This document shows, in pieces, positions 36,107 to 41,576 of a DNA stretch of 41,576 bases (the first letter of the stretch is position 1; each line of letters starts with the position of its first letter). The notes beneath the pieces were generated by a model. The model was not told where the DNA came from. It worked only from the letters and a program-made list of their open reading frames with translations, and did not search any database. A program made the translations under genes and the position numbers. This DNA comes from Thiobacillus sp. (GTDB lineage: Bacteria; Pseudomonadota; Gammaproteobacteria; Burkholderiales; Thiobacillaceae), in assembly GCA_030680405.1 (NCBI GenBank), contig JAUXVT010000037.1:1-41576 (forward strand). Direction: 5' to 3'.

Positions 36107-36780
36107 CGCAGGCCATAACCCCCGCGCTGTTCAATTTTCCGCCGCAGGCCAAAGTGGGCCGCGTGTTGCCGAAAAGCAAGATCTACCAGCACGGCCGGGT
36201 CAGCGCTGCCTTGCGCGAGCGCTTTGTCAAACAAGTGGAGCAGATCACCTGGCAATACAAGCTGGCGCCGGAAACCATCAACCTGCCGGCGCGCTCGGGC
36301 GTCGCTGAAATCGAAATCTTCGATATCGCGCTGAAAACCGATGCGCTGGATGAAGACGTGCTGCGCGCCATCGACCGCGCCATTCCGCTGCCTATCGTCT
36401 TCCAGTTGCAGCACGGGCAACGTACCCGCATGGTGGCCGCTCATAAACGGCCCAGCGCAGCCGAAGCCGGCAAGTGGGTGATCGATGGCTACTTTGGCGG
36501 CACATGGCAGCCGGCTACTGCCGAGCGCCGACCGCTACCCATCGCGCTCGACCTGCACAACCTCTACGAACAACTGCTGCGCAGCCTGCTGCCGCAAGCG
36601 GCAAGGCCGGGTGAAGGCCTCCCCGAACAAGTGGAACGGCTGACCCGGCTGCGCAGCCGGCAGAACGACTACAACAAGTTGGAAGCGCGCCTGCACAAGG
36701 AAATACAGTTCAACCGCAAGGTGGCGCTCAACGCCGAATTGCGCGAAGTCAAAACCGAAATCGACCGACTGGGCGCGTAA
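36103..36780 (+). CDS. DUF4391 protein, partner of the SNF2 helicase
   Basis: A 225-residue protein of the DUF4391 family. The N-terminal part (ALFNFPPQAKVGRVLPKSKIYQHG) precedes a mixed domain with IEIFDIALKT and PLPIVFQLQHG. The C-terminal 50 residues form a charged coiled-coil-like helix (RLHKEIQFNRKVALNAELREV). Function is unknown. The ATGA overlap with the helicase and the downstream Mod-type methyltransferase form a recurrent set as I remember it, which suggests a structural or regulatory subunit. No nuclease motif is visible. Confidence 0.85.
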   Translation: MTQAITPALFNFPPQAKVGRVLPKSKIYQHGRVSAALRERFVKQVEQITWQYKLAPETINLPARSGVAEIEIFDIALKTDALDEDVLRAIDRAIPLPIVFQLQHGQRTRMVAAHKRPSAAEAGKWVIDGYFGGTWQPATAERRPLPIALDLHNLYEQLLRSLLPQAARPGEGLPEQVERLTRLRSRQNDYNKLEARLHKEIQFNRKVALNAELREVKTEIDRLGA

Positions 36781-36807
36781 AGAGAAATACCTGAGCCCTC
36801 GGCATGC

Positions 36808-36836
36808 TTGCCATATACCGATACCGCGCCGATAAT
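36808..36836 (+). promoter_or_regulatory. Promoter for the VapBC-type pair
   Basis: TTGCCA (36808-36813) and GATAAT (36831-36836) are separated by 17 bases, 36 bases before the antitoxin ATG. It implies transcription independent of the helicase operon. Confidence 0.55.
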
Positions 36837-36871
36837 TTGGCTTACTTTTAGTCTTACCGTTGGAGATTCCC

Positions 36872-37147
36872 ATGACTACTGCTACCACCACGCTTTCCAG
36901 CAAGGGACAAGTCGTGATCCCGAAAGAAATTCGGGACGAACTGCATTGGGACGCTGGAACGCAGATTGCCCTGGTTTCCAGCGCGTCCGGCGTCACGCTC
37001 AAAGCCGTGCCGAAGAAAACCGGCCGCAAGTTTGCGGACCTGATCGGCCTGTTAAAACATGAGGGAGCGCCGCTGTCCATCGAAGAACTCTGCAAACCGG
37101 TTGATTACAGTGTGGACGGGGAAGCCGCCGGGGGCCACCGCCGATGA
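36872..37147 (+). CDS. vapB: AbrB/SpoVT-type antitoxin (VapB-like)
   Basis: A 91-residue protein with an N-terminal swapped-hairpin AbrB domain (TTLSSKGQVVIPKEIRDELHW...GTQIALV). The tail (GLLKHEGAPLSIEELCKPV) is of the kind that blocks PIN toxins. The ATG at 36872 has GGAG six bases upstream; an upstream TTG at 36860 would put this site inside the gene. It overlaps the PIN gene as ATGA. Confidence 0.88.
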   Translation: MTTATTTLSSKGQVVIPKEIRDELHWDAGTQIALVSSASGVTLKAVPKKTGRKFADLIGLLKHEGAPLSIEELCKPVDYSVDGEAAGGHRR

Positions 37148-37539
37148 TTGCGCTGGACACCAACATGCTGGTGCGCGCCCTGGTCGCCGATCATCCCGAC
37201 CAGGTTGCCGTGGTTCGCCAACTGATTGCGGGCGACACCGTATTCATTTCGCGCACCGTGTTGCTGGAAACCGAATGGGTGCTGCGAGCGCGCTACAAGA
37301 GAATGCCAGCCGAACTGCTGAACTTTTTCAGGGCGCTGCTCGAAACCGACGACACCGTGATCGAGGCCGCCGAAGAAGTCCGCAATGCGCTCGACTGGTA
37401 CGAGCACGGCGCGGATTTCGCCGACGCGCTGCACCTCGCCGCCTGCGGCAGCGCCGTCATGCACACCTTCGACCGCAACTTCTGCGTGGCGGCGCGCGCT
37501 GCCGGAATCGCGCCCGAGGTGCGGATATGGGAGGTTTGA
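37144..37539 (+). CDS. vapC: PIN-domain toxin (VapC-like)
   Basis: A 131-residue PIN ribonuclease. The acidic site is complete: Asp5 in ALDTNMLVRAL, Glu42/Glu44 in LLETEWVL, Asp91/Asp94 in ADFADALHLA and Asp110 in TFDRNF. VapC toxins cleave tRNA or rRNA when the antitoxin is lost. The pair lies between the DUF4391 gene and the OLD-like gene and shares the high GC of the helicase. It may stabilise the island or act as an abortive arm; this is inferred. Confidence 0.9.
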   Translation: MIALDTNMLVRALVADHPDQVAVVRQLIAGDTVFISRTVLLETEWVLRARYKRMPAELLNFFRALLETDDTVIEAAEEVRNALDWYEHGADFADALHLAACGSAVMHTFDRNFCVAARAAGIAPEVRIWEV

Positions 37540-37591
37540 ATCGATGATCGCGCGCGATACACGTAGGTACCAATAGTCAAAGGGATCTCCA

Positions 37592-39046
37592 ATGTCCGAC
37601 ATAGCAATAAAGCTAGCGTCAAAATACGCCATCAAGAATCGCTACGCGAACTTTGGGCCGTGTCTTCGTCAGATACAGGTTCATGGGTTTCGCGGAATAC
37701 GGGGTATGACCGTAGAACTAGAGTTCCCTATTACTGCAATTTCGGGATTGAATGGTGCCGGCAAAAGCACTCTAGGACAGTTGGCAATTTGCGCGTATCG
37801 AAAGCCAACCACATCGATCAACTACAAGCGGCAGTATGTCAAAGACTTCTTTCCAGTTTCGCCAGCCGATCCAAAGCCAATTTCCGATGATGCGAAATCA
37901 ATTTACACCTTTGAGAGCGACGATTACAAAAGGCCGCAGGAAGTCACAATTTCCCGAGCGAACTCTGCGTGGTCTGGGTATAAGCGGCAACCTGAACGTC
38001 ATTGCTATTACGTTGGATTTACCGTCTACATCCCAAAGGTTGAGCGGCGTGACCTAAGCGTCTACGGTGGTGCTGATCTTCAATTTACGGAAAAGCGAGA
38101 GATTGACCCCCAAGTCATAAAGAAGATGGCGAGAATCATTGGCCACAGGTACGACGAAGTGTCCTTTCAGGGGGTATCACACAAGGCCAAGGAATCGGAA
38201 ATCGGGATTGCCTCTCGCCTCGGGTATTCGTACTCCGAAAATAATATGGGGTTTGGGGAAGGCCGTGTCTTATATACCGTTGATCGACTTGAGACGTCCC
38301 CTGAGCAAAGCCTGTTCATTCTTGAAGAGCCGGAAACCTCGCTACATGAGAATGCGCAGCATGAGTTTGCAAAATACCTTCTAGACGTTTGCAATCGGCG
38401 TCATCACCAAATCATTCTCTCTACCCATTCAAGCGTAATTCTTAAGGCATTACCCCCGGAAGCACGAAAGCTGATCGTTCGTGATCAGGATGGAGTGGAG
38501 ATAAAAAATCGAATTTCCGCTAATCAAGTTAGATCCATTCTGTCTGGTGGCCATGCTCGACCTCTCGATATATGCGTTGAGGATCCCTTTGCTCGCGTCC
38601 TTCTTACCGAAGTAATTCGTTCTAAGAAGAAAGAACTGCTTAAGGTGATCGCCATTCATGACATTGGCGATAAGGATGCAGTTCGTGAGGCAGTCTGGGT
38701 GCTACGGAAGACCGGAAAGAATGCAATAGCAGTGAGGGATGCTGATGTCGGCGCAGCCCCCAAGGATGGGCTTCTATCATTCCCTGGAAATCGACCGCCA
38801 GAAGTTGAGGTTTTTACCAATGGTGCTGTGAAAAAACTCATCAAGAAAAAATACGACATTGACGTGAATTGGATACTTGACCGAGACGATGTCAAAGATC
38901 ATCACAAAATCGCGTTCTGTATCGCCACCGAAGCCGAGGCAGACGAAGAGGTTGTGCGCGTGCTTGCGATTGAAAAATATATTGAAGAAATCACCAACGA
39001 ATTCGATGCTCTCATCTCCCAAATCAGCGCAGCAGTCGGCGCCTAA
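37592..39046 (+). CDS. OLD-like ATPase with compact TOPRIM domain
   Basis: A 484-residue protein. The ATPase head shows Walker A GLNGAGKST (Lys58), a signature-like NNMGFGEGR, Walker B LFILEEPETSLH (Glu245, Glu246) and ILSTHSS. A short TOPRIM-like part follows, with ICVEDPFARVLL (Glu330), HDIGDKDAV and VRDADVG (Asp383, Asp385). This is the OLD-family plan (ABC-type ATPase fused to TOPRIM nuclease), smaller than GajA. No UvrD-like partner follows, so it is not a Gabija operon here. AAGGGA lies six bases before the ATG. It is the AT-richest long gene in the window, which suggests separate acquisition. Confidence 0.78.
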   Translation: MSDIAIKLASKYAIKNRYANFGPCLRQIQVHGFRGIRGMTVELEFPITAISGLNGAGKSTLGQLAICAYRKPTTSINYKRQYVKDFFPVSPADPKPISDDAKSIYTFESDDYKRPQEVTISRANSAWSGYKRQPERHCYYVGFTVYIPKVERRDLSVYGGADLQFTEKREIDPQVIKKMARIIGHRYDEVSFQGVSHKAKESEIGIASRLGYSYSENNMGFGEGRVLYTVDRLETSPEQSLFILEEPETSLHENAQHEFAKYLLDVCNRRHHQIILSTHSSVILKALPPEARKLIVRDQDGVEIKNRISANQVRSILSGGHARPLDICVEDPFARVLLTEVIRSKKKELLKVIAIHDIGDKDAVREAVWVLRKTGKNAIAVRDADVGAAPKDGLLSFPGNRPPEVEVFTNGAVKKLIKKKYDIDVNWILDRDDVKDHHKIAFCIATEAEADEEVVRVLAIEKYIEEITNEFDALISQISAAVGA

Positions 39047-39297
39047 TCCGGTGATACATGGGTCGCTGCGCGATAGAGTCGCGCCGCCCCTGACCTTGAA
39101 TCGTTGGCATCGATTGATCCAGCCGCGAATTGCGGCCAAGGGCGGGCGAAATCCTGATCCACCGCGAGAAACCGCCGTCTCGCCAGCGCCGACTTTCCGC
39201 AGGCTGGGTCGGTGCAGCGTCACGCAACAGGCCACTTTCGTAGGCGTTCCCAAGCAAGCGTTCTAGCCTCAGCAATCAGGAAACACAGGAAAGCCCC
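39047..39297. other. Gene-free spacer with a dispersed motif copy upstream of the methyltransferase
   Basis: This spacer contains no gene I can support. It includes a dispersed motif copy at 39173-39198 and a ribosome site (AGGAAAG) just before the methyltransferase start. Its GC is higher than in the OLD-like gene, so the composition change happens at the OLD stop codon. Confidence 0.5.
39173..39198 (+). repeat. Dispersed 26-bp motif, copy 5 (right of the OLD-like gene)
   Basis: It matches the copy at 31351-31376 at 22 of 26 positions in the same orientation. Copies 4 and 5 bracket the stretch with both toxin-antitoxin pairs, the helicase, DUF4391 and the OLD-like gene. Confidence 0.6.
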
Positions 39298-41226
39298 ATG
39301 GACAAGCTGAAGATGCACTCCCCCGACCTGACAGAAGCCAACATCGCCAAGCTGGCCGAGCTGTTCCCCAACTGCGTCACCGAAGCCAAGGATGCCAAGG
39401 GTGAACCAAGGAAGGTCATCGACTTCGACCTGCTGCGGCAGGAACTGGCATCGAGCATCGTCGAGGGGCCGCAGGAGCGCTACCAGCTCAACTGGCCGGG
39501 CAAGCGCGAGGCGCTGCTGACGGCCAATGCACCGATTGCCAGGACGCTGCGCCCTTGCCGGGAAGAGAGCGTGGATTTCGACAGCACGCAAAACCTGTTC
39601 ATCGAAGGCGACAACCTGGATGCGCTCAAGCTGTTGCAGGAGACCTACCTGAACAAGGTCAAGCTGATTTACATCGATCCGCCGTACAACACGGGGAATG
39701 ATTTCATTTACGCGGATGATTTCGCCGAGGATGCCGAAACCTATTTCGGGCGATCCGCGCAGAAGGATGAGTCCGGTAATCGCTTAATCGCAAACACTGA
39801 GGCCAATGGACGGTTCCACTCCGATTGGGTAAGCATGATCTACCCTCGGCTGAAACTAGCCAGGAATCTGCTGCGAGACGATGGCGTCATCTTCATTTCG
39901 ATTGGCGACGAAGAAATTCACAACCTGAGAAGAGCTGCCGATGAGGTATTCGGCGAAATGAATTATCGGGGCACCATCGCTAGAGCGACTGGCACGCGAA
40001 TGGGCAGTGGCAACACAAGGATCTCCAGCGAAATTGATTTCGTTGTCATCTATGCCAAATCCGACTTGTACGAGTTTCAAAGCCTTCCGATGGGTGATGA
40101 AGATGTAGCCATCTATGATCAGCAAGACGAAAGAGGGCGATACCTGACTCGCTCTCTAAGGCGAACTGGGGGCGAGAACAGGCGAGAAGATAGACCTACC
40201 ATGTATTACCCCATAACGACCCCGGGTGGTCAAGCAATCTACCCGATTGCCCCCGAGGGCTGGGAAAGTCGATGGGTATGCGGTAAAGATAAATATGAAG
40301 AACTGCTACGAGCTGGACTCATCGAATGGAAGCAGGTTCAGAAGGAAGGTGTAAGCCGCTGGCAGGTATACCAGAAGCATTACCTCGGCGAAGGACTTAA
40401 ATATTCGTCAAACCTTTGGGTCGGTGTCGAGGGCAATAAGAAAGCCACTAGAGACTTAAATCAAATATTCGACGGTCGGAAGGTGTTCGATCACCCAAAG
40501 CCTATAGAAGTGCTGCAAAGAATATTGATGATCTCGACCAGTGCCAAGGAGGAATGCGTCATCATGGATTTCTTCTCAGGATCAGGCACCACAGCTCACG
40601 CGGTCATCAAGCAAAACTGCGACGACAATGGAAAAAGGAAATTCATAGCTGTTCAGTTACCCGAAGCCTTGTCATCAGACAATAGGACACAGCAAGTTGC
40701 GTTGGAGTTTTGCGATGCACTCGGCAAACCTCGAACCATTGCTGAAATTTGCAAGGAGCGCATCCGCCGCGCTGGCAAAAAAATTGGATCAGAAAATGCC
40801 ATCACTGCCCCGAATCTAGACACCGGCTTCCGCGTCCTCAAAATCGACAGCTCCAACATGAAAGAGGTGTACTACACCCCGGATGCCGTCACGCAGGAAG
40901 CGCTCCCCGGCCTGGTCGACAACATCCGCGCAGACCGCACTGCCGAAGACCTGCTGTTCCAGGTGCTGCTCGACTGGGGCGTCGATCTGGCACTGCCGAT
41001 CAGCCAGCAAACCATCGCCGGCAAGACGGTGTTCTTCGTCGACGGCAATGCCCTGGCCGCCTGCTTCGAGACCGGCATCGACGAGGACTTCGTCAAGCAG
41101 CTCGCTGCGCACAAGCCGTTGCGCGCGGTGTTCCGCGATGCTGGCTTCGTCAGCGACAGCGTGAAGATCAATGTCGAGCAGGTGTTCAAGCTGCTCTCGC
41201 CTGCTACTGAAATAAAGACGCTGTGA
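39298..41226 (+). CDS. Type III (Mod-type) DNA adenine methyltransferase with mosaic centre
   Basis: A 642-residue beta-class N6-adenine methyltransferase, the size of EcoP15I Mod (644). The order is as expected: the N-terminal NLFIEGDNLDALKLLQ, catalytic motif IV DPPYNTG (Asp127), a long target-recognition region, then SAM motif I DFFSGSGTTAHAV (Asp424) and ERIRRAGKK. By eye, roughly 39730-40850 is much lower in GC than both ends of the gene, so the recognition region looks exchanged. It should set the sequence specificity of the island and protect host DNA. The cognate Res subunit is not in the window. Confidence 0.92.
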   Translation: MDKLKMHSPDLTEANIAKLAELFPNCVTEAKDAKGEPRKVIDFDLLRQELASSIVEGPQERYQLNWPGKREALLTANAPIARTLRPCREESVDFDSTQNLFIEGDNLDALKLLQETYLNKVKLIYIDPPYNTGNDFIYADDFAEDAETYFGRSAQKDESGNRLIANTEANGRFHSDWVSMIYPRLKLARNLLRDDGVIFISIGDEEIHNLRRAADEVFGEMNYRGTIARATGTRMGSGNTRISSEIDFVVIYAKSDLYEFQSLPMGDEDVAIYDQQDERGRYLTRSLRRTGGENRREDRPTMYYPITTPGGQAIYPIAPEGWESRWVCGKDKYEELLRAGLIEWKQVQKEGVSRWQVYQKHYLGEGLKYSSNLWVGVEGNKKATRDLNQIFDGRKVFDHPKPIEVLQRILMISTSAKEECVIMDFFSGSGTTAHAVIKQNCDDNGKRKFIAVQLPEALSSDNRTQQVALEFCDALGKPRTIAEICKERIRRAGKKIGSENAITAPNLDTGFRVLKIDSSNMKEVYYTPDAVTQEALPGLVDNIRADRTAEDLLFQVLLDWGVDLALPISQQTIAGKTVFFVDGNALAACFETGIDEDFVKQLAAHKPLRAVFRDAGFVSDSVKINVEQVFKLLSPATEIKTL

Positions 41227-41576
41227 GCCTGCCCATGGACAGTACTGCCATGCTGGCGCTCGTGGCGTCGCTGATCGAGCGCTGGGAAAACGAGGTGGTG
41301 GAATTCAAGCGCGCTGGCGACGGCTATTCCACCGACGACATCGGCAAATACTTTTCGGCCCTGGCCAACGAGGCCAACTTGCGCGACCACGACCGGGCCT
41401 GGCTGGTGTTCGGAGTGGACAACAAGACGCGCAAAGTGGTCGGCACCGACTACCGGCCCGAGCCTGCCCGCCTGCAAAGCCTCAAGATGCAGATGGCCGA
41501 GGCGACCGAGCCGAGCGTCACCCTGCGCAACATCCACGAACTGGCACACCCGGACGGACGGGTGTTGCTGCTGGAA
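41223..41576 (+). CDS. Schlafen AlbA_2-domain protein, N-terminal part (truncated by window edge)
   Basis: About 118 residues are present before the edge. LIERWENEVVEFKRAGDGYSTDDIGKYFSALANEANLR is followed by AWLVFGVDNKTRKVVGTDYR. This is the Schlafen AlbA_2 domain, a divergent nucleic-acid-binding or nuclease-like fold often annotated as putative DNA-binding. GTG 41223 overlaps the methyltransferase stop (GTGA); ATG 41235 is an alternative start. Coupling to the methyltransferase indicates a shared system. Domains after residue 118 are not visible. Confidence 0.82.
   Translation, partial: MSLPMDSTAMLALVASLIERWENEVVEFKRAGDGYSTDDIGKYFSALANEANLRDHDRAWLVFGVDNKTRKVVGTDYRPEPARLQSLKMQMAEATEPSVTLRNIHELAHPDGRVLLLE

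Noticed and set aside
31396-37578. 12-base direct repeat GTACCAATAGTC near 31396 and 37567 as island attachment sites
   Set aside because: Exact 12-base repeats are expected by chance many times in a 41-kb window, and there is no integrase or tRNA at either place.
37592-39046. Gabija defence system
   Set aside because: The OLD-like protein resembles a small GajA in plan, but no UvrD-like GajB gene follows; the next gene is a Mod methyltransferase.
32786-41576. DISARM or BREX system
   Set aside because: DISARM also has an SNF2-type helicase and a methyltransferase, but no DrmA, DrmB (DUF1998) or DrmC is visible, and no PglZ or BrxL marks BREX. Genes beyond the right edge were not visible, so this is not absolute.

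Overview
The window looks like betaproteobacterial chromosome with high GC: tightly packed genes, frequent ATGA/GTGA overlaps, and betaproteobacterial gene orders such as iscR-iscS-iscU-iscA-hscB-hscA-fdx next to uvrB, and dapC-dapD-pilU-dapE-prmB. The left third (1 to about 12.0 kb) resembles Comamonadaceae (Hydrogenophaga-like) in its DnaQ, HscA and IscR. The rest resembles Rhodocyclales (Sterolibacteriaceae/Rhodocyclaceae-like). The lineage calls come from remembered family sequences, not from a search. A recombination or assembly junction near 11.8-12.14 kb is possible, although uvrB beside the isc genes is itself a normal betaproteobacterial neighbourhood.

Layout. (1) 1-5.33 kb, copper homeostasis: a left-truncated YHS/HMBD copper P-type ATPase, a DUF2933 membrane protein, a Met/His-rich lipoprotein, a small Cys/His secreted protein, cueR and copZ on the minus strand, and copA on the plus strand. 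Three CueR-type dyads lie in the control regions. (2) 5.5-12.0 kb, minus strand: tRNA-Val(CAC) and the iron-sulfur assembly operon iscRSUA-hscBA-fdx with dnaQ overlapping fdx. RNA hairpins lie after iscR and directly before hscB. (3) 12.1-15.7 kb: uvrB and a divergent class I aminotransferase, then tRNA-Asn with a strong terminator. (4) 15.7-24.1 kb: small housekeeping and accessory genes (YjdM/PhnA, DUF3301, an orphan peptide-modifying-type radical SAM/SPASM enzyme, bacteriohemerythrin, a secreted nuclease, arginase, YaeQ, a nucleoside deoxyribosyltransferase-like protein, an ankyrin protein, a dienelactone hydrolase), with a REP-like repeat beside a nucleotidyltransferase remnant. (5) 24.15-31.33 kb: the lysine/diaminopimelate cluster dapC-dapD-pilU-dapE-prmB, a luciferase-like monooxygenase, a small membrane protein and a ProQ/FinO RNA chaperone. 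(6) 31.35-41.58 kb: a defence island. It holds a ribbon-helix-helix/PIN toxin-antitoxin pair, an SNF2-type helicase overlapping a DUF4391 gene, a VapBC-type pair, an AT-richer OLD-like ATPase/TOPRIM gene, a type III (Mod-type) adenine methyltransferase with a compositionally foreign centre, and the start of a Schlafen-AlbA_2 protein cut by the window edge.

The main candidates for something new are two. First, the helicase + DUF4391 + Mod + AlbA_2 module, probably continuing past the right edge, with a VapBC pair and an OLD-like gene lodged inside it. Second, a dispersed 26-bp motif present five times between 14.3 and 39.2 kb, always in the same orientation, inside genes as well as between them, with two copies bracketing most of the defence island.
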